A stretch of 64,000 bases of DNA from positions 11,408,001 to 11,472,000 of the forward strand of contig CAJFCV020000003.1 in NCBI GenBank assembly GCA_904066235.2, in the 5' to 3' direction. Source of the DNA: Bursaphelenchus xylophilus. Its lineage: Eukaryota > Nematoda > Chromadorea > Rhabditida > Aphelenchoididae. Positions 33,055 to 44,506 of the stretch are shown here, piece after piece (positions within the stretch are counted from its first letter, which is position 1; each line of letters opens with the position of its first letter). The notes under the pieces were generated by a model. It did no database searches. It had not been told where the DNA came from and was given only the letters and a program-made list of their open reading frames with translations. Position numbers and translations under genes: made by a program.

Positions 33055-33290
33055 AGAAGACCGGAGCCAGTGGCAAAAAACGTACCATTTCGCATCCGGG
33101 AAGTATCGAAAATGCGGCAAAATACCTCCCTCTCCAAGTGAAAAAAACTCCTTTTTTCTCACAAAAAGAACAGGAGCGCTTTTTAAATCGGGGTCCATCA
33201 CTTGGAAATGGAGGTATTTTGCCACATTTTTGATACTTCCGGGATGCGTAATGGTATGTTTTTTGCCATTGGATCAGGTCCACCACTGTA
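33055..33290. repeat. Family 4 fold-back just downstream of the GPCR stop codon
   Basis: GGGAAGTATCGAAAATGCGG...AAATACCTCC is mirrored by GGAGGTATTTTGCC...TTGATACTTCCGGG. Outer ends contain CAGTGGCAAAAAACGTACC and GTTTTTTGCCATTGGATCAG. Preceded by a family 2 end at 32993-33030. Confidence 0.75.
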
Positions 33291-33353
33291 GTTTGAGACT
33301 CTTTTCTCGTAGACAAAACCAAAATTTAATTTTTTTCGGAGCCTTTACGGTCG

Positions 33354-36300
33354 CTACAGACATGTTTCGCTCCTTTCATCGCCCTCGTCCACCGGTATCC
33401 TCACAATCGGCGAGGTGGGCGGGCTTGGATTCAAAGGGGTTGTTTCCGAGACCATGTGCAAATTGGAGAACGAAACCGAGTTCGCCGATGCCAGCAAATT
33501 CAACGAGCTGCCCTGAGGCCGCAGGTTGGATCTGGCCGAAATCGTTGGCGATACAAGCCCAATTCTTTGTGCTGTTGTGCACGTCGCCACACTGATGGAA
33601 CTCCGTGGAAACAGATGATTATCGCGATTCCAGATCCTGAAACTGAACATGAATTAGTCAGCAATTAAGTGAGAGTAATCTCACCTTAAGGCGTCGCGAA
33701 TATGACGAGTTACGTCTTCGGTGATGGACTTGAAGCGACGACGTTGCGAGTTCATCACTTCTGCATGCGCCTTCTGGATGGCGCGATTCATCACGGTGAA
33801 GATTAGAGGATAGGCGCAGCAGGAAATGTAGGGGAGCATGTGCACCATGTAGAAGATGAAGACAACTGAAAAAAGGGATTTTTAAGAGGAGAAATTCGGG
33901 TTTTGAAATATTAGGAGAAATTTTTTATATTCAAATTTTAAATTTTGCAAATGGCAAGGGAAATACTCCAAGTTCGCCGCCCAGATTTTGATGACATAGA
34001 GCCCAAAAATCAACTTTCTGTCGAACGATGTCGTTGAATGCAGGTTGGGTTTGGGCGTACAGGGAAATTGCTCCAAGTGCAACACTCAGATTTTGATGAA
34101 ACTTGGCACAAACTTAGAATAATTTTCTCAAAGACATATGAAGACATATGCGAGACTATTATCTTGCCCTTTCCAGGAACGACCGAGATTTTTATATAAA
34201 ACTTGAAAAAAAATCGACTATTTTTGAGTTTTGGCTTGAAAAGTTTCATAGCTATTTTTACTCTAGAGGGTAATATTTCCACAAAAAATCATTTTTTTTC
34301 CGTGCGAAACTGGCAAAGATACGACCAAAAAAGTTGTTTTTTCTCTGACCGCTCTCCGTGTTTTGTGTACTCTCTCGGGCGCAAAGATTGTTGAATATCT
34401 TGGTTGCAAAGCGCGAGCTAAATTTTTTCAGGAATAGAAGTGTGACCTATGCCGGAAGGGTGTGCAAATTTTAAAGAAAATCTGAGCGTCGCACTTGGGA
34501 TACTTCTCCTGTAAAGTGTACAGGAAAACTGTCATGTAAACCCTGCTAAATTATCAGTCTGTCGGGGAAATAATGAGCACTCTGGCGCATGGAAAATCGC
34601 ATCGCAACCGAGACAATGAATTGTGGTAAAAAAATTCATTTTCACTTTAGCGACGAGATATTCGCAGCGACATTGAGCTCATTATTTTCCCGGCAGACTG
34701 ACATGTCTGTCAGTATTAATTGGCGTTAATTTTAATCAAAATTTGCTCCTCGCTCCCAAAAGAACTCTCTCTTTCAAGCTACCGTCAATTCACTTACTAT
34801 TCTTGTTGCTGAAGGCCAGCAAATCCGGGAAGATTCGATGCAAGAACAGGCTAATCCAATACGGTGTCCAGCACACAACGTACACAATCGTTAGCACCAA
34901 AACAGTCGTGATCACCTTCCGCACGGCCACATCGGCCGTTCCGTTTGCTCCACCTTTGGCCATCGTATTCTCGGCCCGTTTCCGAAGGAACAGCGGCACC
35001 GACATGTACCAAAAGATGATGCCGAACAACGGAATGGCATAAGACAACATGCACGCCACCACGGAGAAGCCGATCTCGATCTCCGGTGGAGGCAGAAACC
35101 CGCATTTCTTGAGATATGTCAGCTCCTTGGAGGAGTGGTTCACTGTCGCCGGGACGATGGAAACCTTGCTGTAGGCGAACACCGGCCAAAGGAGCATTAA
35201 AATCACGGAGATCGAAGCGATGATTTGGGGAATTGCGCACTGAAAATGCGGAGAGTTAAGAGGAGGTAAAATAGCGGTCTTTGAAACTAGCTTCATTTAT
35301 TCAAATTTGGTTGTGTAAGTTTTCTACGTTCCCTGTAAAAGGCCTCCTTTTCCAGTACTCCAAGTGCGACGCTGAGATCTTGATGAAACTTGGCATAAAT
35401 TTAGAATAATTTTTTCTAAGATATATGCGAGAATCCTGGCTCGCGCTTTGCGGAAACAACCGAGATTTTTAGATCGAAAGTCGGCCAAAATTTAGGACTT
35501 TTTGCCGAATTTCGGCACGAAAAGTTTAGTGCTTATTTCTACCGTAAAGGGCAATATTTCTACAAAAAATCAAAATTTTCCGCACGAAACTGCCAAAGCT
35601 ATGGCCAAAAAGCGCTTTTCTCTCTGACCGCTCTCCAAGTTTAGCGTGCTCTATCGGCGGCCAAAATCGTTCGATATCTCGGCGGCGTCGGCAAAGCGCG
35701 AGCTAAAACTTTCAGGAATTGATATTTAGTCCATACCCCACGTGTGTGCAAAATTTAAAGAAAATCTGAGCGTCGCACAAGTATCAAAATGTGGCAAAAT
35801 ACCTCCCACTACAATAAAAAAACCCCCGTTTTGGAATGCGCGCCCTTTCCCTTACAAAAATTGCTATTTTGAAATCCGAGTTTTTTCACTTGGAGAGTGA
35901 GGTATTTTGCTACATTTTTGATACTTTCCAGATCCAAAAAATGGTACGTTTTTTGCCAATGGACCATGTCCGCCACTGCAATTGCTGCCGCAGCTTCCCG
36001 ATAGACTGATAATGCCCAGCCAGGAAATCGGCTAGTTAGGGCCTGGCCCTCGTGTTTTGAGGATTTCTGCTTTTACTCACCCTCAAACTCGCAGCATGCT
36101 CCTGTTTCCTCTTGTCCAGGCATATCGTCGCGTAACACGTCCGACTAATCAGGACGACGATTATTGGCGCCATAAATTTGTTCATACTGTCGAATAATAA
36201 ATAAGTGGTGCAAGCAAACGCGCTGAACTTCCACGTGTTCAGCACTATTTCTGTGACTAGCAATAGCATACCTGTAAAATACGAGAGGTAAATTTAAAAA

Positions 36301-37454
36301 GTAAAAAAAAAATTTTATTTTTTTATTTTTTTTTGAAAATCTATTTTTTTCACTTACCAATCATAGTCATCAAATCGGAAACACACAGCGTCAAGATATA
36401 AAATAAGATGGATTTAGGCACTTTGACGGTCTGAACAAATAACAATGGCCCAACAACATATAATACGTAACCATTAACAAGAAACCCGATGGAATTACAG
36501 AGTATGTAAATGTAGGCAATGTATTGGCGGTGACCCTGAAAAATTGTGGTGTGAAAATTCATTACTCCAAAAAAAAATGAATTTTTGGAAATTTTTAGTC
36601 ATCAGATTTTTGTGAGCTTTATAAAACTGATTTTTTAATTTTTTTTATTTTTAAAATAAATAATAATAATTTTTTTTTCAATTTTAGGGTATTTATGGAG
36701 TAAGAAATTTGTAAAAAATTATTTTTTGGAAAAACCAAAAGAAAATTTTTGCCTAAATTTTTTTTATTTTTGGAATTTTTAAGACTAAAAATTTTTGTTT
36801 TAGCGTTTAATTATACGATTTTTGATCTAAAAGAAATAAAATGCCAAATTTCCAAAAAAAAATTTTTTATTTTTTAAATGTTTTTTTTTTATTTTGAAAA
36901 TAAAAAATAATATTTTTTTCAATTTTAGGGTATTTATGGAGCAGAAAAATCGTAAAAAAAATATTTTTTGATAAACCAAAGGAAATTTTTTTTCCTATTT
37001 TTTTTATTTCTTGGATTTTTTAAGACTAAAAATTTTTGTTTTAGGGTTTAAAAATTTTCTGGAAGTAAAAATTATACGATTTTTGTCTAGAAAAATAAAA
37101 TCTCAAAATTTCCTAAAAAATTTTTTTTTTATTTTTTGGAATTTTTTGGATAAAAAATTTAATTTTATGATTTCCAAAAACGAGGAATTTCTTTGGGATT
37201 TTTAATATCAAATAACAGGATTTTTGGTCTCTTTTCAAAAATAAAAATTTCAAATTTCCTTAAAAAAATTTTTTATTTAAAAAAAAACAGCAATAATTTT
37301 AATGCCGAAAATTTTAAAAATCTCGCCTTGAACGTTTTTAATCTTAAAATTACTAAAACTTCCCCAAATCGCCCTTTCTTTTCCCATCTCAACTTACCCT
37401 GAGCGGCACACTGTATTCGTTTTGCACGTAGTCCTTGTACAACGAATCCTCCAT
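33354..37454 (-). CDS. Rhodopsin-family GPCR, probably neuropeptide-type, complete, 6 exons
   Basis: A seven-helix plasma-membrane receptor; the ligand is not inferable. Exons: 37454-37398, 36535-36358, 36271-36081, 35239-34798, 33865-33685, 33636-33354. They total 1332 nt (443 aa) with consistent phases and canonical GT...AG. TM1 is around residues 22-45. TM2 contains LTLCVSDLMTMIG. Cys99 (top of TM3) and Cys188 (extracellular loop 2) are placed for the usual disulfide. N175-H-S is a possible N-glycosylation site. TM6 holds the class-A CWTP motif at 265-268, and TM7 is near 296-315 (LPYISCCAYPLIF). The third loop has RKRAENTMAK and a Gly-rich stretch, and the Ser-rich tail ends near DEGDERSETCL. 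Odd points: the E/DRY position at the end of TM3 reads S-R-T (121-123), and NPxxY reads C-A-Y-P-L-I-F. The general layout resembles worm npr-type peptide receptors, but no specific orthologue could be assigned. Confidence 0.88.
33955..34515. repeat. Family 2 element in GPCR intron 4
   Basis: A duplicated left end (33963 and 34072, AAGTGCAACACTCAGATTTTG) and right end CTGAGCGTCGCACTTGGGATAC. The interior has CTCTGACCGCTCTCCGTG. Confidence 0.75.
34554..34701. mobile_element. Family 1 MITE (type A) in GPCR intron 4
   Basis: Both TIRs near-perfect (TCAGTCTGTCGGGGAAATAATG). It lies 97 bp from the exon 4 donor, right after the family 2 element. Confidence 0.85.
35354..35782. repeat. Family 2 element in GPCR intron 3 with uninterrupted hAT target
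   Basis: Runs from AAGTGCGACGCTGAGATC to TGAGCGTCGCAC. At ~35425 TATGCGAGAATCCTGGCTCG is continuous, matching the site interrupted by the hAT-like element at 61210-61785. Confidence 0.75.
35783..35990. repeat. Family 4 fold-back in GPCR intron 3
   Basis: GTGGCAAAATACCTCCCACT is mirrored by GTGAGGTATTTTGCTACATT, around a ~60-bp loop. Ends in CCATGTCCGCCACTG. A family 1 right end remnant (CCCGATAGACTGATAA) follows at ~35998. Confidence 0.75.
36580..37380. repeat. GPCR intron 1: diverged AT-rich tandem units
   Basis: Units of ~240 bp around 36600-36840, 36841-37090 and 37091-37260 share AGGGTATTTATGGAG, TTTAAGACTAAAAATTTTTG and TTATACGATTTTTG, indicating old tandem duplication inside the intron. 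Confidence 0.6.
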
Positions 37455-37459
37455 CCCAC

Positions 37460-38279
37460 ACACTGAAACAAACACGAAATGAGTTAAGCCGCAGGAAACT
37501 AATTAATTACAGGGTTAATGCAATTAATCGAATTGGCAAACATATTTACGAAAATCAAATAAATAAAAAATTATTATGGCTGCGTCAGGGATTAGAGGGG
37601 AATTTAAATGTCAGAAAAACAGTTTATCGCGGAAAATAAACATAAAATGGTCAAAAATTAATAAAGAAAAAAATTGTGGGATAAAAAAAAATTTTTGGGG
37701 CAAAAAATTAAAAAAATTTTTAAAAAATAATTTTTTTTTTTAATTTGCAGGAGAAATTATCCAAGTGCGACACACAAGATCTTTAAGTCGAACTTTTGGA
37801 AAAAATGTGATACTTTTTTGCAAATTTTTTTTTTTTTTTTTTTTTTTTTTATTTTTTTTGTCTTTGAAGTTCCCGTACTGGCTTTTCTCGCATAGAGTAA
37901 TGTTTTTACAAAAAATCAATTTTTTGTGTGCAAAGATACTGCCAAAAAAGTTATTTTCCACCATCGGCGTTTCGGGTATTCTCTTTTGTTGAAAGAAATT
38001 TGTCGTTTCTTTGGGTAAAAAGGGTGAAAAAAGGATATCCCGTAAAGTCACGAATTTTCAGTAAAATTTTGGGATCATATTTCGAACATTTCAAAATAAA
38101 AAAAATTGAAAAAAATCGAAAATTTCAAAAAATTTCAAAAATTTAATTTTTTTCGCTATCTTCCATAGTATGGAAAATGGCGAAAAAAATACATAGGAAA
38201 TCTATATTAGTCCTTCCAGAAAGTCGCCTAACGGTAAAATAAATAAAATTTCCCAAAAATTTCAAAAAATTACAAAATT
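37460..38279. other. AT-rich upstream region of the GPCR gene
   Basis: Holds a 27-T run near 37825 and a family 2 left end (37760, AAGTGCGACACACAAGATC). No gene. Confidence 0.4.
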
Positions 38280-38610
38280 CCCGGTCTCACCACGAAAACA
38301 GCGAGAAATTTGGCACTTCATGCCTCGCATACAATATGACGGAGCTATTGTTTTCGAGGGCTTTTTATACGCCCTACAACGAGATAAACATGTTGCCCAA
38401 CACTTTTGAGGGCACTACTCGCGAGGCCGCGGAGTTTGTACTACCGGGAAAAGGCAGCTGACATTGTAATTAATGGCAAATTATACGCTTCAACTTCTAT
38501 TTTCGGGGAAGCGGCGCGGATCAGTGTAATTATACACAAACAAAAGGCGCGATCTTTGAGCCGGTTACGTGCTTGCACTCTGGCGACAATGGGGATGTTC
38601 TAGTGGGGGG
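38280..38610 (-). promoter_or_regulatory. Candidate promoter region of the GPCR gene
   Basis: A non-repetitive, GC-richer island begins about 0.8 kb upstream of the GPCR start codon. It carries a TATA-like TATAAAAAG at 38361-38369 on the minus strand, facing the gene. The stretch between it and the first ATG is AT-rich and holds a long poly-T tract. It could instead be a lost gene fragment; no initiator or trans-splice signal is visible. Confidence 0.25.
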
Positions 38611-38689
38611 AAATTTTAAAAAATTTTATAAATTTTTTGGATGATTGTAAAAATTCGAAGGGTTAGGTAAAATACGACCGGATTAGATC

Positions 38690-38985
38690 ATAATATACAT
38701 TTTTGAAAGTTTTAGCTCGCGCTTTGCAGGTGCAGCCGAGATATTCAGCGATCTTTGCGGCCGAGAGAGCACATGAAAGGCGGAGAGCCACAGAAAAGGC
38801 TTTTTTGGCCATATCTTTGCCAGTTTCAAAAAAAAATTGATATTTTTCGAAAAATTACCCTCTGCAGTAGAAATAACAGCTATGAGATATTTCATGCCAA
38901 AATTCGCAAAAAAATATGCCATATTTTGCCAACTTTTGGCCTAAAAATGGTCTATGCTGTTTTTGGGCCCCTAAATTTTTCCTAT
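38690..38985. repeat. Family 2 half-element
   Basis: Contains GCTCGCGCTTTGCAGGTGCAG, AGCGATCTTTGCGGCCGAGA and CTCTGCAGTAGAAATAACAG. It lacks the typical terminal repeats. Confidence 0.65.
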
Positions 38986-39425
38986 GAGAATCGAGAGAGG
39001 AGTTCTTCGCAATCACAACAATACCGCAATCATGTCTTAGCGCCCTCTGGCTTATGAGTTACAAACGTTTTTCCAATGTAGAAATAGAAAATTTTGTCAT
39101 CCCGTATTTTGCCTTTTGCAAAAAAAAGTGCATGGAAAATGCATCAAATGATGCGATTTTTTGGGTATGGTGCTGGATTGTCCTACAGTGTTTCTACGTC
39201 CGATTTTAAGGTTCTAGGCCCAGCATTTCCCGAGATCCAGGTGGAAAGAAAATTTTGTCATCCCGTATTTTGCCTTTTGCAAAAAAAGTGCATGGAAAGT
39301 GCACCAAATGATACGATTTTTTGGGTATGGTGCTGGATTGTCCTACAGTGTTTCTACGCCCGATTTCAAAGTTCTAGGCCCAGCATAGATCCAGGAGGAA
39401 AGAAAATTTTGTCGACCAGTATACT
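38985..39425. repeat. Degraded relative of the 31-32.5 kb fold-back, with a 161-bp tandem duplication
   Basis: TAGCGCCCTCTGGCTTATGA and AAAATTTTGTCGACCAGTATA link it to 31007-32485. Inside, a ~161-bp unit (ATTTTGTCATCCCGTATTTTG at 39091 and 39252, GGTATGGTGCTGGATTGTCC) is present twice in tandem. Confidence 0.7.
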
Positions 39426-40054
39426 TACTATGACCGTGTATGTTTCCAAATACGGCATAGGAGGAAAAAAAGAAAACAAAAAGACGAATTTTTTATTAGT
39501 TGCAATCTAAGTAATGACGAATTGCAACCGTCTTCTGACCTAAAAGTATCGATACTTCCATGCGAATGCTGAAAATTTCGGACTTTTTTGGAGAATCTAC
39601 TCGTAATAGTTGCCAAATTTCACCAAAATCTCAGCGCGGCTTTCTCAGAAAACTTCAATTTTAACAAAAGCTCCCCTGAACTCCATAAAAATAAAAAAAA
39701 TTAGATCCAGTTCTACCAAAGACCCTCACATTATATACCACTAAAATCAGACCTCTAAATTCATGGTCATTAATAAACCCCAACTTCAGACGCACTTCAA
39801 AACGTCATTTCCTCCCAAATCACTCAAATTATGATCTCGAAATATCCGATTTATCCTTTATATTCGATATTACGACCTCCGCCACCCCAAATACTCGTCT
39901 TTGGCCACTTAGACACCGCCTGAGGGGATATAATCCATATCCCCTGACATTACCGGGGAACCAGATGTCCGAAGACAAAGACGCTTTATAACGCACATGC
40001 GGGATGTAAAAGGGGAGTAGAGGGAAATCAGTTGGCCTAGACGGGAGTAATACT

Positions 40055-40175
40055 AGTCGTTTCATAAAGTAAGTAGACTTTTTGCCGCAAAACTTTTTTG
40101 CACTGTGTATATAAAAAAGAGGAAAAATGCACTGTGCGCTGATGAAAAAAAGTCTACGCACTTTATGGAAAAACT
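40055..40175. repeat. Family 3 element, minimal copy
   Basis: TAGTCGTTTCATAAAGTAAG at left, CTACGCACTTTATGGAAAAAC at right, with two GCACTGTG motifs between. About 120 bp. Confidence 0.65.
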
Positions 40176-40264
40176 AATTACGCTTTTTTGAACAGCTCGC
40201 AGAATTTTTGTCGCTGCATTTTGCTTGTTGCGTGGCCTTCGCCCAAAGTGCGTGCAAAAATTTT

Positions 40265-40475
40265 TCTTTCTCAATTTAAAAAATATTTCCATCGTATAAC
40301 ATGTCACACCCAATTTTTCTCAATTAAAAAAAAAGTTTGCATCGTATAACATGTCACACCTCGTTTTTTCAATTTTCAAAATGAGGGGGAGTGTTCAAAA
40401 AAGGGAGTGTTCGTTCAAGGGGGAGTGTTCGAAAAGGGGGAGAGTTCAGAAAAGGGAGAGTTCGGGCTCAATCGG
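40265..40475. repeat. GACATGTTATACGATG units and a GGGAGTGTTC minisatellite
   Basis: Two inverted-orientation copies of the unit found in the 22183 MITE (40285-40375), followed by six imperfect 13-18-bp units of GGGGGAGTGTTC (40383-40470). Confidence 0.7.
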
Positions 40476-40864
40476 GTGTCGCACTTGAGGTACTGCATTT
40501 TACGTCATTTTAAGAGCATTACAAATTCTGTCCAATAAAATTCTATACAACAAACCCTACCTATAACGAACAATTTCCGAGCTCTCGAGAGCCAATTTGC
40601 AGCCAAAATAAGTCGCCGTATAGCGAAAGCCTGTTGTGGAGTCTCAAAGGTCTACACAATTCCCACAGAAATTAGCATAAACCAACTCATATAAAAGCAA
40701 CATCTCGTCACCAATTATTAGAACAATTTCATTTCTCTTTTCTTTGTGTGCGGTGTCAATAAAACCCATTCTCTTGTGTCTATCCTCTACCTATCTACGT
40801 TTGGTCATTCACTTCAAACCCTTCTACTAGCCCGTCCGTAAAGTCGCTGGACTGAGTTTTGGCG

Positions 40865-41005
40865 TTTTCCCTGTGCGAAAAAGTCAGGGTGCAAGCGACA
40901 GCCCAAAAAATCCTATTGCACAGTGCAAAAAGCAAGCGATTGCACAGTGCAAAGAAAACTTCTGTTTCCTGCAAAGTGCACATCGCTGAAATCACAGCGA
41001 CTTTG
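40865..41005. repeat. Family 3-like cluster
   Basis: GCACAGTGC occurs twice within words shared with 52320-52440 and 55730-55790 (AAAAAGTCAGGGTGCAAGCG, GACAGCCCAAAAAATCC). Confidence 0.6.
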
Positions 41006-41487
41006 CAAAAGACGAGTACCAGACAAAACACAAAAATAGGAAGCCCCTCTGACTTCTTGACCCACCGTACGCCCTCTGTAAATCCAGTCAATCTTACCGA
41101 GAAAGGAAACAGATTCATCTAAAAATGAAATTAAAGGCGAAAGGACAATGAGCGTTGGGTACGGGATTAGCCGTTGTCAAGTCGACGCTAAGACTTTTAA
41201 GAAGAAGATGCCATTTAAAAATATATAAAGACATAATGAATGCAGAGTCATGTTACATGCAAAAGGGGATCTCTCTGTCGCAGCAAGGATGTTATATTTA
41301 TGGATCCTTTTTGCGAGAGAGCATGCGAAATGAGGAGAGTCGGTCAGACAAAGAAACCGGTTTTTGTCATCACTTTTTTGCGTCTGTGCGGAAAAAATCG
41401 AATATTTCTTTCAAAAAAATTGCACGCTAATATAGTCATCAACCTGAAAAATTGACATAAAACTTCAAAAGAAAACCATCAAAACGT

Positions 41488-41745
41488 TGTCATGATTCCG
41501 TGAGAAGTTCCCAAAAATTAGCATAAACCGACCGAGCTCGATATAAAAATAATGGACCGCTCGCTTTTCGGTCACTTTTTCCTTTTCCGTGAAATAAACG
41601 TAATTTGCAGTTTGTGTTGAAGCTCTACCCCGTCCGGTCGTTTTCTCCCAACTGGAATAATACGCGTGAGTCTGGTATTTGTGTCATCAGCTTTTAGCTA
41701 GGGTTATATTTGTTAGGGGTTAGTAGGATTTACTATTCATGTAGC
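41488..41745 (+). repeat. Solo LTR-like sequence, diverged
   Basis: TGTCATGATTCCGTGAGAAG, AAATTAGCATAAACCGACC, CGATATAAAAATAATGG and GAAATAAACG are shared with the other LTR copies. The 3' end is unclear. A weaker relative is at ~40655-40795. Confidence 0.6.
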
Positions 41746-41749
41746 AAAC

Positions 41750-42390
41750 GTAGCGCTTCCGCATGAAAAGCCCTAAGTTTGGAATGCTCCCATGGTCTTC
41801 GCAAAAATCTGATCGCCCAAGTGTACACCAACGCATCTTCTCTTCTCCTCATCTTGATTGTGTAACACATACCACGTAGCGTATACCTATTCTCCTCAAT
41901 ACAATTTACTAAGTAAAAAGAACAAACGAAATGAATGGTAGACGAGCACTAGGGGCCCTCCTCGGTCTTCGTATACGTCTTGACAAAGGGTCAAAAAAAT
42001 CGGCTAAAAATCCAGTGATATATCGTTAAAAAACTATGCTCAAAATTTCCCTCAGCTCTCACCCAACCCTGTACGCCCAGCCCCAGTCAACCACCTTATC
42101 CCCCAAAAAATTCCAAAGCCAAGCCCTCCGCGCTTTTATTATTGTCAACGCCCTATCACAAGGCAGAGCGCGGTTTGACCTACAATTATCGCTTCATTAT
42201 AATCTTTCATGCCTACAATTGCAAACGAGGGCCCCTAATCACGACCTCACACTCCAAATTGTAGATGGAAGGAAATGACGGATATTCGAGGGAGAAGATA
42301 CGATTTGATGAAAAGGCCGTTCGATGAATGGTTGATGCCATCAACGTCCGCCGGATATTGGAATTTCGGTTGTTTTGAGGGAAGAAATAT
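41750..42390. other. Unique intergenic DNA
   Basis: C-rich segment 42050-42260 with an 80-codon open frame of no recognisable family. No repeats seen. Confidence 0.3.
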
Positions 42391-42399
42391 TAAAAAATA

Positions 42400-42548
42400 T
42401 CAGTCTGTCGGGAAAATAATGACCGCAATGTCGCTGCGACAATCACGTCGCTGAAATGAAAAGCAATTTGACTTTGTCGCGACACAATTCATTTTCTCGG
42501 CAGCGATTTTTGATGCGACAGAGTGCTCATTATTTTCCGACAGACTGA
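42400..42548. mobile_element. Family 1 MITE (type A)
   Basis: Left end perfect, right TTATTTTCCGACAGACTGATA, TA on both sides. Confidence 0.9.
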
Positions 42549-42877
42549 TAAAGATGTAGAATCAAATCTCCATTCTAGGTGCGTCAAAAAGTCTTCACAG
42601 TGGAAGGCTTTTTTGACCCGCCTCGTACTCTAAATGCGCTCAGTAAGGCACATTTCTCGACAGACTGTTTTCTGTCGAGGAAATACTGACAAGGGAAGTC
42701 ACTTTTTTCGCAGACGGACTTTGGAACGGGACCTAGAAGGTTTCAAACGTGAAGCGTCTGCGATCATAAAACTGATTTCCAAAAGTGTTTACGGGGCTTC
42801 TCGGCCGAGAAAATCGACCGCAAAGTTAAGCCGAAATGAGCGAAAAGCCGCCTCGAAAGAAACACCTTGTTTCTTCT

Positions 42878-42951
42878 GCAGTGGTGGCCGAGTGGTCAGC
42901 GCGCTCGCTTTTTACGCCAAAAGACGTGAGTTCGATTTCGGCCGTCTGCAG
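42878..42951 (+). other. tRNA-Ser/Leu-like pol III promoter sequence (left arm)
   Basis: GCAGTGGTGGCCGAGTGGTC matches the 5' half of a class II tRNA including an A box, and GAGTTCGATTTCGG resembles a B box. The acceptor stem pairs only GCAG/CTGC and the anticodon stem is poor, so it is a tRNA-derived (SINE-like) sequence, not a working tRNA gene. Confidence 0.55.
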
Positions 42952-43050
42952 ATGCGTTTCTTTTGGCCATTGAAATAAGTGGCGAAATGCCGTTAACATC
43001 GCATATGCTAAATATTAGCAATTTTTAATAAAACACGAATTTAGAAACTA

Positions 43051-44279
43051 CAGGGTGACCCAAAATAACGGAGACAAAAGATTTCCCGTTTTTTCTGCGA
43101 CTTATTAAGATTCATGAGTGACTCCTTATTTATATTACAGTACCACGTTAGGGTAGTTTTATTTACCGATAGTTTTGTTGTACGACGCTCTTCTGCCTTG
43201 AACGACATCAATATATCCGGTTGACTCGGACCCTTCTGCCCGTGGGGTCTTTTTACAAGAAAGCTGCCTTACTCAAGAAAGAAAACTCGGAATAGTTTGA
43301 GATGTGCAGTGATTAATTATCGTAATAAGACCTTGAAAATGAGCTATCATACTAAGCTTAACTATCGATGGTTCAAAAGTTACAGCCGAGTATTTTCAGG
43401 CAGTTGAAGTGCAAAAATCGGCCTTTTTTGTAAATGTAAGCGTAAGAAGGAGTTTAAATGTTAGATAAGGTAAAATGTAACACGAGTTACTAGAATGTGA
43501 TTAAAGGAACACCATAAAAGCAAAAGAGAAACATTTTGTAACTGCTACGGAATGCTATGTGGTAATCGCTAGAATTCTGCCTTATTTTGCCTTAGGCGGA
43601 ATACCGGTCGAGCTGGTGACACAGAAAGACCGAAAGTGCCCTAGGCTGATTCTTAAGAGTCGTATTCATAAGTTTACAGGAGCATAATGCGCCGTTTTTA
43701 TCTATCTTGTCATTCTGTTATCGATAACCCATCTTTCTCAAAGCTACGTGCCATGGGGTAGTTCTGGGCGAGAAACTTGTTAAAGAAAAGCTGTTGCAAC
43801 CAGCAAGCAATCACAGATTTTTTCAGAATCATTGTATTTATGAATAGAGCACGTACTAGTGGTTTTAGCTTTATTCGAAAAAAACTGAATTTTTTATGGA
43901 AAAAATTTGGAAAAAATGGCAATCTTCAATGTTGAGATCGGTACCACCGTAGAAATAAAAACCGTAGCCCACAAACCTACGCAACTGCTTTCTTACGGAT
44001 ATAGTAGTCTAACAAAACAAATGAACTTGCCATTTCTGCGGCTGTAGTACAGCCAGGCTTTACACAACACAAGGGAACCAAAATTGAGGGCCAAAAAACG
44101 GCGCAAAGCATCTTTCTTAAGCTGTAACTTTTTACTGCGACATGATGATTCCACCAAATTCTCGTGGATTATAAAGAAGGTGTTATAGAATATTACCCGC
44201 TGTCGTTTATGTTTCTCTAACGCCCGGTTTTCGCGGTGGGACCCTTCAAAAATTGTCTCCGTTATTTTGGGTCACCCTG
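43051..44279. mobile_element. Tc1/mariner-like element, degenerate
   Basis: TIR CAGGGTGACCCAAAATAACG at both ends, TA at 43049-43050 and 44280-44281, 1229 bp, close in length to 3819-5059. No intact frame; a 70-codon minus-strand frame (43922-43710) could be a transposase remnant but is not clearly one. Confidence 0.8.
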
Positions 44280-44434
44280 TATATCTTCATTAACCCAGGC
44301 CTGTTTTGACTTTACAATATTCATGAACGTTCAGCTTTGAATTTATGTTTAAACTACTGTAAAAAAATTAAAAAAGTGTATACATTTGATGTTTACATAC
44401 TAAATCAATATTTACAAACCAAAAAAGAAAATAA

Positions 44435-44506
44435 CTGCACAGAGGATCGAACCGGCCCCTTCTGGCGCAAAAAGCGAGCGCACTGACCACTCGGCCACCA
44501 CTGCAG
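44435..44506 (-). other. tRNA-Ser/Leu-like pol III promoter sequence (right arm)
   Basis: The minus strand has GCAGTGGTGGCCGAGTGGTC and a perfect B box GGTTCGATCC. It is better preserved than the left-arm copy, but the secondary structure is still incomplete. Confidence 0.6.

Noticed and set aside
38406..38603. 65-codon plus-strand frame
   Set aside because: No homology, no splice context. The block is better explained as upstream regulatory sequence of the GPCR.
42878..42951. A functional tRNA gene
   Set aside because: A and B boxes are present but the acceptor and anticodon stems do not pair adequately, and it lies in a repeat arm.
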